Counted from the stretch's first letter, positions 1-9,635 are shown. The stretch is 64,000 nucleotides of DNA from Nocardiopsis sp. YSL2 (GCF_030555055.1 NZ_JAMOAO010000001.1:5394001-5458000); one strand, 5' to 3'. Notes: generated by a model not told the origin, from the letters alone. Translations and numbers: made by a program.

Positions 1-1080
1 CGCGCGGAACTGCTGGCCGCGGGCCACCGTCCGATGGACCTGGACGAGCTGCCCCGGTTCGCCCCGTGGCAGTACACCCGGGCCGGCTTCCCCTACCAGC
101 CCCTCACCGAGGACACTCCCACCCTCTGGACGCGCTGTGCCGACAGCGGCGGTGCCGAGGTCTGGATGCCGGCCTCGCTGGTCTACCTCAACTGGAGGCA
201 GTCGCGCTTCCGGCACCTGCCGCGCGTGCACCACCTGAACTACGCGGGGATCGCCACCGGGCAGGGGACCGAGGACGCCCGGGACCGAGGGGTCCTGGAG
301 ATCATCGAACGCGACGCCCTCGAACTGTGGTGGCACCTGGACGGACCCACCTTCGGCATCGACCCCGCCAGCGTCCCCGGGCTGGCCGACGACCTGCGCG
401 GCAGCTCCCTGGAGGTGTTCCTGGCGGTCATGCCCTCGGAGTTCGCCCCCGCCGTGGCCGCACTCGTGCACGACAAGGAACGGGGCCTGTACGCCGCGGG
501 GTTCTCCGCCGCGCTCGACCCGGTCAGGGCCGCCCGCAAGGCCGTCCTCGAAGCCGTCCACACCTGGGTCTACACCCAGGGCTGCACCACCGCCGACGGG
601 TGGGTCTTCCGTGCCGTCGAGCAGGGACTGATGGCCCGCGGCCTCTACCTCGACCACCGCGCCGACGCCGCCTACCTCGACGCCGCCGGACCCCAGTGCG
701 AGCACGTCGTCGACCTGGGCGCGCACGTCCAGCTGTGGCTCGACCCCCGGGTCCACGGGCAGGCCCGGCGCTTCACCGAGCCCGCCCTGGGAATCCGGCC
801 GATCACCCAGGTCCCGGCCGTGACGATGGACGAGGTCCACCAGCGGCTGGCCGCTCGCGGACACCGCGTCCTCACCCGGGACCTGACGACGAGCGATGTC
901 CGTCGCACCTCGCTGCGAGTGGTCCGCAGCTTCGTCACCGGGCTCGTCCCCAACGCGCCCGCCGCCTTCGCCTACCTCGGCATGCCGCGTTTCGAGCAGG
1001 CGGCCCTCGACCGGGGGTGGCGCACCTCCTGGGACGGGAGCCCGGCGGACCTCACCCTCATCCCGCCCCCGCACATGTGA
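1..1080 (+). CDS. YcaO-domain azoline-forming cyclodehydratase (5' end cut by window)
   Basis: The frame is open to the first base of the window, so the N-terminus is missing; the first internal ATG is at 34. The stretch ERDALELWWHLDG (nucleotides ~307-345) and the acidic residues before it match the ATP-binding core of YcaO enzymes, and the protein ends in a proline-rich tail (IPPPHM), as in azoline-forming family members, where the C-terminus contributes to the active site. YcaO proteins use ATP to cyclise Cys, Ser or Thr in a precursor peptide to thiazoline or oxazoline. The neighbouring SagB-type dehydrogenase and twin exporters support a thiazole/oxazole-modified peptide operon. The precursor peptide is not in the window, so the product class (linear azole peptide, thiopeptide or other) is unknown. 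Confidence 0.85.
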   Translation, partial: RAELLAAGHRPMDLDELPRFAPWQYTRAGFPYQPLTEDTPTLWTRCADSGGAEVWMPASLVYLNWRQSRFRHLPRVHHLNYAGIATGQGTEDARDRGVLEIIERDALELWWHLDGPTFGIDPASVPGLADDLRGSSLEVFLAVMPSEFAPAVAALVHDKERGLYAAGFSAALDPVRAARKAVLEAVHTWVYTQGCTTADGWVFRAVEQGLMARGLYLDHRADAAYLDAAGPQCEHVVDLGAHVQLWLDPRVHGQARRFTEPALGIRPITQVPAVTMDEVHQRLAARGHRVLTRDLTTSDVRRTSLRVVRSFVTGLVPNAPAAFAYLGMPRFEQAALDRGWRTSWDGSPADLTLIPPPHM

Positions 1081-1090
1081 GGCCCTGCCC

Positions 1091-2185
1091 ATGCCCCGCC
1101 CCATCCCACCGGCTCCCTCGCCGCGCGGCGCGAAGCGCGCTCCGGCCGCCCCCTCGCGGCTGCCGGCCGCGCTGGCACGCGCCTTCTCGGCCCGCACACC
1201 GGGTCCGCCCCTGCCGCCCGGGCCGCGCGCCAACCCCTGGCGGCGGGCCGGAGCCGACCCCGTGGCGGTACCCGACCGCGAGCGCGCCCTGCTCGACGGA
1301 CTGTGGCGCGGTGAGGGACACCACCGCCTGGCCGACGGGACGGTGACCCGCATCCGCCGGCGCCCGGTGCCCTCCGCGGGAGCGACCTACCCCGTCCACA
1401 CCCACCTGGTCGTGGGCGCCGACGGCCCCCTGGAAGCGGGGCGCTACGCCTTCGACCTGGAGGACGGCGCGCTCTACCGGCGCGACGAGGCCCGCGAACG
1501 GCGAGCGGGCTGGCACGCCCCCGGCGCGGCCGCCGATGTGACGGGGACCCACCTGGTCCTGACCGTGCAGCCCGGTCGCAGCTTCGGCCGGTACCGCCAC
1601 CGGGCCTGGCCCCTGTGGATCGCCGACACCGCCTACGCCCTGGCCGCCGTGGAGTTCCTGTGCGCGCCGTCGCCCGCCGCGGTGCGGCTGGGCCCCGGCC
1701 CGCGGCTGCGCGAGCTGCTCGGCGTCCCGCGCGCGGCCGAGCACGGCCGGTGGCTCGCACGCGGACTCGCGCCGGAGATCCCGCTGGCCGCCGTCGCACT
1801 GCCCGGCTCCTGGTCGGTCGTGCCTGAGCGCCGGGACGCCTTGTCCGCGCGGCGTTCCCCGGCGATCGGGGAGTTCGAGGCCGCGGTGCGCGCCCCGGAT
1901 GCGCGGGCCGCGGACGCGGCGAGGGCCTGCGGGCAGGCCTGGGTGCTCGGGGCACACCGGTTGGAGACGTGGTCCGTCGCGACGGACACGCCCGCCGCCG
2001 AGGTCACCGAAACCCTGTGGCGGGCCCACCGGGCCGCGGCCGGCCTGTGCTACGCGGGCGCCCTGTCCGGACGATGGCGCTGCCGCCCGGTGTCAGGATT
2101 CGTCGCCTCGCGCGACCGCTGGACCGTGCACGCCCTGGCGATGCTCCCCGGCGCACCCGACCTCGACAAGGAGCCCGACGCATGA
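1091..2185 (+). CDS. SagB/ThcOx-type FMN-dependent azoline dehydrogenase
   Basis: Protein of 364 residues of the nitroreductase-fold SagB family, which oxidises the azolines made by YcaO enzymes to aromatic azoles using FMN. The motif RRRPVPSAGATYPVHTHLVV near residues 92-111 is the family's flavin-binding region. ATG 1091 is chosen because it lies ten bases after the YcaO stop; the frame is open further upstream but would overlap that gene. Its last codons overlap the next start (ATGATGA at 2182), so it is probably translated from the same mRNA as the exporters. The C-terminal third is divergent from generic nitroreductases. Specific substrate not determinable. Confidence 0.8.
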   Translation: MPRPIPPAPSPRGAKRAPAAPSRLPAALARAFSARTPGPPLPPGPRANPWRRAGADPVAVPDRERALLDGLWRGEGHHRLADGTVTRIRRRPVPSAGATYPVHTHLVVGADGPLEAGRYAFDLEDGALYRRDEARERRAGWHAPGAAADVTGTHLVLTVQPGRSFGRYRHRAWPLWIADTAYALAAVEFLCAPSPAAVRLGPGPRLRELLGVPRAAEHGRWLARGLAPEIPLAAVALPGSWSVVPERRDALSARRSPAIGEFEAAVRAPDARAADAARACGQAWVLGAHRLETWSVATDTPAAEVTETLWRAHRAAAGLCYAGALSGRWRCRPVSGFVASRDRWTVHALAMLPGAPDLDKEPDA

Positions 2186-3858
2186 TGATCGTTCCCCTGC
2201 TGTGGCGGGAGGCGGCCCGGTTTCCCGGGGCCCTGGCACGGAGCGTCGCCCTGCTGGTCCTCGTCTTCCTCGGCCACGTCGGACAGGCCGTGGCGATCGC
2301 CTGGTCGATGTCGGCGGTGCTGCACGGGCAGGCACGGGAGGTGTTCGTCGCCCTGGCGCTGATCCTCGGGATCGCGCTGCTGCGCCTGGTGCTCTCCCTG
2401 GCCCAGGCGTCGGCCGCCGCGGACCTGGGAGGCCGGGTCAGACAGGCGGTCCGCCGCCGCGCGGTGCGGGCGGCGCTCGTGCCCGAGCGGCTGCACGACA
2501 CCGCGGCCCGGGACGGTTCGATGCGCGCCAGCCTCGGTGACGGTGTCGACGGTATCGACGCCTACGTCTCCAAGTACGTTCCCGCCATCGTGCAACTGCT
2601 CCTGACCTGCCCGATCGTCGTGATCGGCCTCGTCGCGCTCTCGCCGTGGGCGGGGGTGTGCGTCGCCGGAGGGGTCGTCTTCGCCCTGGTGGGACCCATG
2701 GCGTGGAAGCGGATGATGGCCCGGCGCGGGCTCGACCACCGGGACAGCTACGAGGCGCTCAGCGCCGACCTGCTGGAATCCCTGCGCGGTATGGCCACCC
2801 TGCGCACGCTCGGCGACGTGTCCGGTACCCGCGAGCGACTGGACCACCGCTCCGAGGCGCTGCGCAGGGCCACCGAGCGGGTGATGCGCGGATCCCTGGG
2901 CGAGACGGCCGTCACCGACGCGGCCGTCCAGGGGGGAGCGGTCGCCGCGGCCGCCGTCGCCATCGCCCACGCGGTCGCCGGGCAGGCCCCGGCAGTGGAG
3001 GTCTACCTGATCCTCCTGCTCTCCTCCGAAGCGTTCCGTCCCATCCGGGACCTCTCGAGGCACTGGCACGCCGGGTTCCTCGGCCTCACCGCGATTCCCG
3101 GCCTCACGCGGATCGGGGCCTTCACCGAACACCCCGGCGCCGCCGCCGTCCACACCGCTCCGATCAGCACCGCGTCCGGTCCCGGCGACGCCCCGGCGGC
3201 CGGCGACCCGTCGGCGGACACCCTGGAGGTCACCGGTCTGAGCTTCCGCTACCCCGACGCATCCGACGACGTCATCCACGCTCTCGACCTGACGGCCCGG
3301 CGGGGCTCCCTCACCGCGGTGGTCGGAGCCTCCGGGGCGGGAAAGTCCACCCTCTTCGACCTCCTCCTCGGCTTCCTCACTCCGCGCGCCGGAAGCATCG
3401 CCCTCGACGGCCGACCGTTGCGTACCTCCGACATCGCCGTGGTCTCCCAGAGGCCGGTGCTCTTCGTCGGGACCATTCGCGACAATCTCGCGGTCACCGG
3501 CGCCACCGCGGAAGCGGACCTGGTCGCGGCCTGCCGCGACGCGGGGATCCTCGACGAGATCCAGCGCTTCCCCCGCGGCTTCGACACCGAGGTCACCGAA
3601 GCCGGTACCAGCCTGTCGGGCGGACAGCGCCAGCGCCTCGCCCTGGCCCGCGCGCTGCTGGCACAGCGGCCGGTCCTGCTCGTCGACGAGCCGACGAGCG
3701 CGTTGGACGCCGACCGCTCCGCGGACGTCGTCCAGACCCTGCACCGTGTCGCCCGCGACCGCGTCGTCATCATGATCAGCCACCGCTCCGAGACCCTCAC
3801 CGAGGTCCCCCACGTGCTGAGCCTCGACTCCGGACACCTGCACAGGAGTGCCTCGTGA
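2182..3858 (+). CDS. ABC exporter half-transporter (TMD-NBD), first subunit
   Basis: Protein of 558 residues with an N-terminal exporter-type membrane domain (about residues 15-300) and a C-terminal ATPase domain. Walker A GASGAGKST is near residue 382, signature LSGGQRQR near 478 and Walker B VLLVDEP near 498, all intact. The ATG overlaps the dehydrogenase stop by four bases, and the GTG of the second half-transporter overlaps its own stop, so the two are co-translated and likely form a heterodimer. By context it exports the azole-modified peptide or provides self-immunity. Confidence 0.85.
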   Translation: MMIVPLLWREAARFPGALARSVALLVLVFLGHVGQAVAIAWSMSAVLHGQAREVFVALALILGIALLRLVLSLAQASAAADLGGRVRQAVRRRAVRAALVPERLHDTAARDGSMRASLGDGVDGIDAYVSKYVPAIVQLLLTCPIVVIGLVALSPWAGVCVAGGVVFALVGPMAWKRMMARRGLDHRDSYEALSADLLESLRGMATLRTLGDVSGTRERLDHRSEALRRATERVMRGSLGETAVTDAAVQGGAVAAAAVAIAHAVAGQAPAVEVYLILLLSSEAFRPIRDLSRHWHAGFLGLTAIPGLTRIGAFTEHPGAAAVHTAPISTASGPGDAPAAGDPSADTLEVTGLSFRYPDASDDVIHALDLTARRGSLTAVVGASGAGKSTLFDLLLGFLTPRAGSIALDGRPLRTSDIAVVSQRPVLFVGTIRDNLAVTGATAEADLVAACRDAGILDEIQRFPRGFDTEVTEAGTSLSGGQRQRLALARALLAQRPVLLVDEPTSALDADRSADVVQTLHRVARDRVVIMISHRSETLTEVPHVLSLDSGHLHRSAS

Positions 3859-5543
3859 AGACCCCCACCGCGCCCCGTGCCTTCCGCGCACTGCTGCCCG
3901 TTCTGCGGCCCGAATGGCGCGGGATGCTCTGGAGCTACGTACTCGGCACCGCGAGCTCGCTCGGCCTGGCCGGTCTGACCGTCCTCACGGCATGGGCGGT
4001 CGGCCACGCCGTCGTGGAGCGCACACCGCCCGGACCCCTCTGGTGGGCCCTGGTCCTCGGGCTCGTGCTGCTGCGCGTGCTGCTGACCTGGCGGGAGATG
4101 GACGTCTCCCACGCCCTGGCCTACCGCGTGCTGGCCCGGTTGAGGATGGCCCTGTTCGACGCCTACGCGCGCAGCGTTCCGGGCCGTCGCCGCGAGCACT
4201 CCGGACGCGCGGCCACCGTCGCGATGGAGGACACCGAGAAGCTCGAGTTCTTCTACGCTCACACGATCGCCCAGCTCGGCGCCTCGCTCACGCTGTTCGT
4301 CGCCTCCCTGGCCACCGCGTCCGCCCTCCTGCCCGAAGCGGCGTTCGTCATGCTCATGGGCGCTGCCGTCGTGGCGAGCAGCGCGCTGTACTGGGCCGGG
4401 GCGGCCCGGCGGCTGGGCGAGCGGGAGCAGCGTGAGCGCTCGGACCTGTCCGAGCACATCGTCGACGCGCTGGGCGCCCTGCGCGAGGTCCTCGCCTACG
4501 GACTCGTCCCGCGCATCGTCGCCGAGACCAGCGCCGCCACCGCGCGCGCCACCACCCTCGCGCGGCGGCGCGAACTGCTGTCGCACCTGGTCACCGGCAT
4601 CCGGGAACTGATCATCACCGCCGTGATCATCGGCGTCATCGCCACCAGCGCCACCGCAGCGGGCGTGCTCTCTGACGATGCCCCGGTGCGGTTGGCCCCG
4701 GCAGAGCTGCCCGCGCTGATCGCTCTGGCCCTGGCCGGTGTCGCCGCCGTCGTCGACGCCACGGACACCCTCACACGGCTCCATCCGCTCGTCTCCGGCG
4801 CCGAACGCGTCGCCGCCGGCATCGATCGGCCCCCGGTCGTCGGTGTTCCCGAAGCGCCGCGACGGCTGCCCGACGGGCCGCTCGGCCTCCGGTTCCGGGA
4901 GGTGTCCTTCTGCTACGAAGGCCGGCAGCCGACGCTCACCTCCTGGTCCACCGAGCTCGCCCCCGGCGAGCACGTCGGGCTGGTCGGCCCTTCGGGCTCG
5001 GGCAAGAGCACGGTCATCGCGCTCGCGGCCCGGCTCTGGGACCCCTCGGAGGGGTCGGTCGAACTCGTGGCGGCGGACGGCGAGAGCGTCCCCGTCGCCG
5101 AGCTCGACGACGCGGCGCTGCGGGGGGCCGTCGCCCTGGTCGACCAGGACGCGATGCTCTTCCACGGCACCGTCCGCGACAACCTGCTGCGGGGCTGCGG
5201 GCCACGGTCCGACGAGGAGTTGACAGGCCTGCTCGAACGTGTCGAAGCCGCCTCCTGGATCGGTCTCGACGACGACCTCGGCGAGGCGGGTGTGCGGTTG
5301 TCCGGCGGTCAGAGGGCTCGCCTGTGCCTGGCCCGTGCCCTCGCCCGCCGCCCACGGGTGCTCCTCGTGGACGAGGTCACCGCCAGTCTCGACCCGGCCA
5401 CCGAACGCCTGGTCTCCGACGTCATCGCCGAGTTCCCCGGTACCGTCCTCATCGCCTCCCACCGGGCCGAGACGCTCGCCCGCCTCGCACGCGTCGTGGA
5501 CGTGGCCGGGACCCCGCTCTCCGCGCGGAAGTCGGGTGACTGA
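3855..5543 (+). CDS. ABC exporter half-transporter (TMD-NBD), second subunit
   Basis: Protein of 562 residues with the same layout as the preceding gene: membrane domain to about residue 320, then an ATPase domain with Walker A GPSGSGKST (~377), signature LSGGQRARL (~481) and Walker B VLLVDE (~501). GTG 3855 overlaps the upstream stop (GTGA). In place of the usual DEPT after Walker B it has DEVTASLDP, retaining the catalytic Glu. This is the last gene of the operon; the next gene is on the other strand. Confidence 0.85.
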   Translation: MKTPTAPRAFRALLPVLRPEWRGMLWSYVLGTASSLGLAGLTVLTAWAVGHAVVERTPPGPLWWALVLGLVLLRVLLTWREMDVSHALAYRVLARLRMALFDAYARSVPGRRREHSGRAATVAMEDTEKLEFFYAHTIAQLGASLTLFVASLATASALLPEAAFVMLMGAAVVASSALYWAGAARRLGEREQRERSDLSEHIVDALGALREVLAYGLVPRIVAETSAATARATTLARRRELLSHLVTGIRELIITAVIIGVIATSATAAGVLSDDAPVRLAPAELPALIALALAGVAAVVDATDTLTRLHPLVSGAERVAAGIDRPPVVGVPEAPRRLPDGPLGLRFREVSFCYEGRQPTLTSWSTELAPGEHVGLVGPSGSGKSTVIALAARLWDPSEGSVELVAADGESVPVAELDDAALRGAVALVDQDAMLFHGTVRDNLLRGCGPRSDEELTGLLERVEAASWIGLDDDLGEAGVRLSGGQRARLCLARALARRPRVLLVDEVTASLDPATERLVSDVIAEFPGTVLIASHRAETLARLARVVDVAGTPLSARKSGD

Positions 5544-5618
5544 CCCGGTCGGACCTCCCGGGGCTGCCCGTCACGGCGGCCCCGTCCCGCGACGACTTGT
5601 CGAGTTCACCCCTCGGCA

Positions 5619-5634
5619 GGGCCCGGCCGGGCCC
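5619..5634. terminator. GC palindrome between convergent genes
   Basis: A 16-base self-complementary GC stretch (GGGCCCGGCCGGGCCC) lies in the 197-base gap between the exporter operon and the convergent MerR gene. No T-run follows. A role as bidirectional terminator is inferred from position only. Confidence 0.3.
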
Positions 5635-5740
5635 GTCACGGGGCCGAACGGCCACCGACGACGCTCCCGAAGCCTCCGGGCCTGGGACCGGACTTCCGAC
5701 GGTCCATCCGCGGGGCCTCCGACCCGCGCCGATCACGCGG

Positions 5741-6574
5741 TCAGGTCGGGCCGGCCTCAGCGGCCGCGTCACGGGCGGAGCCGCAGGGCGCCTCCGCCAG
5801 AGGGCGCAGGCCCACAGAGAACTCCACCGCGCCGTCGTGCTCGGATTGACGCAGGGTGCCCAGGTCGGCGAACATGCCCTCCACCTCGTGCCTGAGCAGG
5901 TGGGCCAGCGCGACCGTGAAGCCCCCCAGGCTCTCGGGTCCGGGTACCGCCAGCCGGACCTCGGTCCCCCCGCCGTACTCGACCAGCTCCACGTCCGAGG
6001 GCAGGGGCGATGAGTCCGCCGCCGTGACCGGTACGCACACCCGAAACGCCGCCCTACCGTCCGTTCCCGGTTCCAGGGCCTTCCACCAGTGGCCGTCGGC
6101 ACGCCACCCGCGCTCCCGGGCCAGAGCGCCGAGCAGTTCGGCCAGGGCCTGCGCCTCGGCCCGTGACCGGCTCACGTCGAAGTCCTCGCCCTCCTCCGCG
6201 GTCAGCCCGGTGAGGGCGGTGCGCGCCCGCCGGGCCCCGACCTCCACGCGCGGCTCCCACGCCAGCACCGCGTGGGCCTCCGCCAGCGCGCGGTCCTGCT
6301 CCTCACGCTCGCGCCGCAACCGCTCGGCGTGTCGTCGGAGCGCCTCGGGAGCCAGGTCGGGTGTGTCCACCACGCGGCGGATGGAGTCCAGGCTCATCCC
6401 CACACGGCGCAGGGCGACGATCCTCCCAGCGCGCTCGATCTGGTCGACGGTGTACCAGCGGAACTGCGTGTCCTCGTCCACGTGGTCCGGGACCAGGAGG
6501 CCGATGGAGTGGTAGTGGTGCAGTGCCTTGCGCGAGAGACCGGTGAGTTCACTGAAGGAACTGATGGGAAGCAT
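5741..6574 (-). CDS. MerR family transcriptional regulator
   Basis: Protein of 277 residues. Residues 1-70 form a MerR winged helix (FSELTGLSRKALHHYHSIGLL, then a wing with RWYTVDQIERAGRI), followed by a Glu/Arg-rich dimerisation coiled coil (about 75-115) and a C-terminal domain of about 150 residues that resembles small-molecule-sensing domains but is not firmly assigned. ATG 6574 is chosen because it starts the HTH directly and sits just after a MerR-type promoter. Longer upstream reading would run through that promoter. Likely autoregulated (see 6587-6616). Confidence 0.85.
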   Translation of the reverse strand: MLPISSFSELTGLSRKALHHYHSIGLLVPDHVDEDTQFRWYTVDQIERAGRIVALRRVGMSLDSIRRVVDTPDLAPEALRRHAERLRREREEQDRALAEAHAVLAWEPRVEVGARRARTALTGLTAEEGEDFDVSRSRAEAQALAELLGALARERGWRADGHWWKALEPGTDGRAAFRVCVPVTAADSSPLPSDVELVEYGGGTEVRLAVPGPESLGGFTVALAHLLRHEVEGMFADLGTLRQSEHDGAVEFSVGLRPLAEAPCGSARDAAAEAGPT

Positions 6575-6586
6575 GGTTCTACTGTG

Positions 6587-6616
6587 GCCTCTCCCCCAAG
6601 GGGAGAGGCAAGTCGG
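6587..6616 (-). promoter_or_regulatory. MerR-type promoter with operator in a 19-bp spacer
   Basis: Reading the minus strand, a -35-like TTGCCT and a -10-like CACAGT are 19 bases apart. The spacer is mostly a perfect inverted repeat with 10-base arms (GCCTCTCCCC at 6587-6596, GGGGAGAGGC at 6600-6609). The over-long spacer filled by a dyad is the hallmark of MerR-activated promoters. The -10 element ends about ten bases before the MerR ATG, so the transcript would be nearly leaderless. Confidence 0.65.
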
Positions 6617-6961
6617 TGTCTCGGACACGGTCAGGGGCCGGCTGAGGACAGGAGTGACCGGCGGCGGTCGGGCGGCGGCTACCGTGCAGCGGGTGGTATC
6701 GACCCCGAACAGGTAGGTGGGGTCGGAGGCGATCTGCGCGTCCGGACCGAGCCGGCCACGTGCGGGTTCGCCGCACCGCGACCCTGCCCAGTGTGCCCGG
6801 GGCATCCCCGCGTTGGCTCACGCGCGCCGCGCAGCCGCCCGCCACGCGAGAGCAGCAGGGATGTGCCGCGCAGGCCACCGGAAGCGAGGGGGCGGCTCAG
6901 ATGACCGGTCCGCAGGACACACGCGGCGCTGCCGCGTCGCGGCCGCGAGACCGGCGCGACC
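6617..6961. other. Intergenic region, no gene seen
   Basis: About 345 bases between the MerR promoter and the stop of the LAL regulator. Only overlapping GC-rich shadow frames are present, without ribosome-binding sites or recognisable motifs. Confidence 0.5.
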
Positions 6962-9571
6962 TCACACCGGAGCGGGCGGACCCCCTTCGGGGGCCAGGAC
7001 CGCGCGCAACTCGGACCTGTCGCGCACACCCAGCTTGCGGTAGGCGGCGGCGAGCTGGTTGTTGACCGTGCTGGGGGCACTGCCGAGCCGGTGGGCGATC
7101 TCCTTCGAGGTCAGACGGTGTGCCGCCAGGAAGGCGACCTCGGACTCCCTGGGAGTGAGCAGCGTGGACCGGTCGGGTACAGCCGACCAGAGGGCCGCTC
7201 CCCGCCTGCTCCGAGCGGCACGCGCGTTCCACCGGTCCGCGGCACGCCGGTCTCCGTTCGCCGAGCTCCAACGGGCCAGGGCGAACGCGGTGTCCGCGGC
7301 GGTGGCACGCAGGCCCAGATCGGTCGCGCGCGCGAAGAGGTCCGCCGTCGCCTCGTGGTCGCGCTCCTCCATGGCCGCCGCGTGTTCCTGGATGAAGACG
7401 GCGAGGCCACCGCCCGCGGTGTCGGCGGCCTCCGCCGCGAGCTTGGCCACAGGCCCGGGGTGGCCGAGCCGCGCTGCGCAGTGTGCCAGCATCCCCGCCA
7501 GGAACACGTGTCGGGCGTCGAGCAGGTACCGGGCGCCTTCGGCCAGGATCTCCGCGGCTTCCTCGGGCCTGCCCAAGGCCCGTTCGTGCCACGCTCGCGC
7601 CCACGTCAGCTGCATCCTGACCTTGGGGTCGGCCAGACTCGCCTCGGCGATGCCGCTCCGATATCCTCCGGCCTCGCCAGTCCTACCCGCGGCGATACAG
7701 GCGGCCGAGGCCAGAGCGAGCGCGGCAGGCAACAGGCCCATGGGGTCCCGCCATCTGAGGTGCCGGACCGCTGATGCGGCGAGTGCGTGTGCGCGCTCGG
7801 CGTCGTCGGTGAGGAGTTCGGTGAGGCCGAGCGCGTACTCCCAGGTGCCGCGCATCTGCGGGTGGTCCAGGGTGCAGGAGCGGATCTCCTGCTCCAGCGC
7901 GCCGCGGGTGGCGATGACGTCCCCGGTGTAGGACAGAGCCATGAACTCGGCGAGGCGCGTCATCTGATCGGCCGCGGGTAGCTGCTCCCGGTGCCCGGGC
8001 AGTACCTTCTCCAGTCGCCTCAGGAGCTGCTCCACCTCTGCCAAGGGGCCCGTGATCACCGTCGCCATCACGGTGACCAGCAGGGCGTGGGCGTGCGCGG
8101 CGTCCTGGGACGCGGTGTCCGGTGGGGCCAGGACGGCGTGCAGACCACTGACCATCCGCCACTGGAAGGCGTCGTGCTCCACCCGGACGGCCTCCACCGG
8201 ATCGCTCATGCGCTCCCGTGCCTCGTGGAGGAGGTGGGCGGCGTCGACAGCGCGATGGTGGCGCGTAGCCAGGTGGTGGGCCTTGGCCCGAGCCGCCGTT
8301 GAGGTTTCGGCGTCGGTTCGCGCGCGCTCCAGGGCGAGGTCGAGATGACGGTCGGCGAGCTCGGATTCACCCAGTGCCGAAGCGCTCCGTCCGGCCACGC
8401 TCAACGCCTGGACGTCACCGGGGGCGCTCTCCAACGCGCGCGTGGCGATCCGTAGGGCGAGATCGTGCCGCATGAGCGCGTGAGCGTGCTCGGCGGTCGC
8501 CGTGGCCGCTTCGGTGGAGACGGGGTCGCCGGACTCCACGCTCAGGATCACGGACCGCCTGGTCAGGTCGGCGGCCCGCTCGGGGGCGACCGACTCCGCC
8601 GCCGAGGCGAGCAGCGCGGCGGCTCGCCTCCGGTGCCTGCGCCGTTGCGCGGCGGGGACGAGGGCGCGCAGCGCCTCGTCGTAGAGGGGATGGGCCAGGT
8701 GTAGCCATCCTTCGCCTTCCACCACGACCTTCTCGCCGATGAGGTGGTCCCACTCCTGGCGGTCGAGCGCTGACACGGGCAGTTCCCCCGCCGTGGCCAG
8801 GACCGAGGCGAGCGCAAGGTCGGGCGCGGGCAGGGTGCTCAGATGGGAGCCGATCAGCTGCGTCAGGCGACTCGTGGGGTGGAGGGGGCCGTCCAGATCC
8901 CATCCGTGGGGGGTGCGCACCAGGGTCCCCTCGCTGCGGGAGCCGCGCACGAGTTCCCGGATGTGCAGGGGGTTGCCCTCTGCGCGGGCGGCGATCGCCG
9001 CAGCGGCCCCAGGTGTGAGGTGCCCGCCCAAGAGCTGCCCCGCCATCTGCACCGACTCCGTGTCCGAGAGCGGAAGCAGCGTGTGCGCGGTCAGGCTGCC
9101 GTGGTCGTAGAGTTCACGGACCGCCCCGGGGGCTTCGGTGAGCCGCCGGGTCGCGACGACCGCACGCAGGCGCGTGTCGCGGATCAGATGGGTCGTGGCG
9201 AACAGCGAGGCCGGGTCCAGTGCGTCGACGTTGTCCACGAGCAGGATCGCGACGGACCGCCGTTGCGCGAAGTACGAGATCAGACGAGCCGTGGGGGAGG
9301 CCTCGCGTGTGGCCTGTACGACCGACGGTTCGAGGCCGGCGAACGCTCCCAGGGGAATGTCGGCGCCGACGGTGGAACCGGAGACGAGCAGGGGCGTCAG
9401 GCCGCCGGTCCGCAACTCCCTCGCCAGGTCACGGAGGAGGTGGCTCTTCCCGATGCCTCCGGGGCCCTCTACCAGGTGTGCGCGCCGCGTTCCGGTTCGT
9501 GACGACAGTGCGGCGACCAGGTTCCGACGCTGGTGTTCGCGCGGGGACCGCGGCTCCGGTCTGTGAGCCAT
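6962..9571 (-). CDS. LAL-type LuxR regulator with AAA/NB-ARC-like ATPase
   Basis: Protein of 869 residues. Walker A GPGGIGKS lies at 36-43 and a Walker B-like AILLVDNVDALD around 108-119. The middle is helical and Ala/Arg-rich, as expected for TPR-like repeats. The C-terminal 60 residues are a LuxR/GerE HTH (LTPRESEVAFLAAHRLTSKEIAHRL). The architecture matches large ATP-binding LuxR regulators of actinomycetes, which often activate pathway-specific genes. ATG 9571 has no clear Shine-Dalgarno. A TAGGCT element eight bases upstream suggests a leaderless transcript. Target genes are unknown; the nearest divergent genes encode lipoproteins. Confidence 0.85.
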   Translation of the reverse strand: MAHRPEPRSPREHQRRNLVAALSSRTGTRRAHLVEGPGGIGKSHLLRDLARELRTGGLTPLLVSGSTVGADIPLGAFAGLEPSVVQATREASPTARLISYFAQRRSVAILLVDNVDALDPASLFATTHLIRDTRLRAVVATRRLTEAPGAVRELYDHGSLTAHTLLPLSDTESVQMAGQLLGGHLTPGAAAAIAARAEGNPLHIRELVRGSRSEGTLVRTPHGWDLDGPLHPTSRLTQLIGSHLSTLPAPDLALASVLATAGELPVSALDRQEWDHLIGEKVVVEGEGWLHLAHPLYDEALRALVPAAQRRRHRRRAAALLASAAESVAPERAADLTRRSVILSVESGDPVSTEAATATAEHAHALMRHDLALRIATRALESAPGDVQALSVAGRSASALGESELADRHLDLALERARTDAETSTAARAKAHHLATRHHRAVDAAHLLHEARERMSDPVEAVRVEHDAFQWRMVSGLHAVLAPPDTASQDAAHAHALLVTVMATVITGPLAEVEQLLRRLEKVLPGHREQLPAADQMTRLAEFMALSYTGDVIATRGALEQEIRSCTLDHPQMRGTWEYALGLTELLTDDAERAHALAASAVRHLRWRDPMGLLPAALALASAACIAAGRTGEAGGYRSGIAEASLADPKVRMQLTWARAWHERALGRPEEAAEILAEGARYLLDARHVFLAGMLAHCAARLGHPGPVAKLAAEAADTAGGGLAVFIQEHAAAMEERDHEATADLFARATDLGLRATAADTAFALARWSSANGDRRAADRWNARAARSRRGAALWSAVPDRSTLLTPRESEVAFLAAHRLTSKEIAHRLGSAPSTVNNQLAAAYRKLGVRDRSELRAVLAPEGGPPAPV

Positions 9572-9635
9572 GACGAGGGAGCCTAACAGCGATCGGCGCC
9601 TTCCAGTCCGTCCCGTGTTGGTCCGTAGTCAGAAA

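Noticed and set aside
3249..5462. 737-codon minus-strand frame opposite the exporter genes
   Set aside because: Antisense shadow of intact ABC ATPase domains; no domain content.
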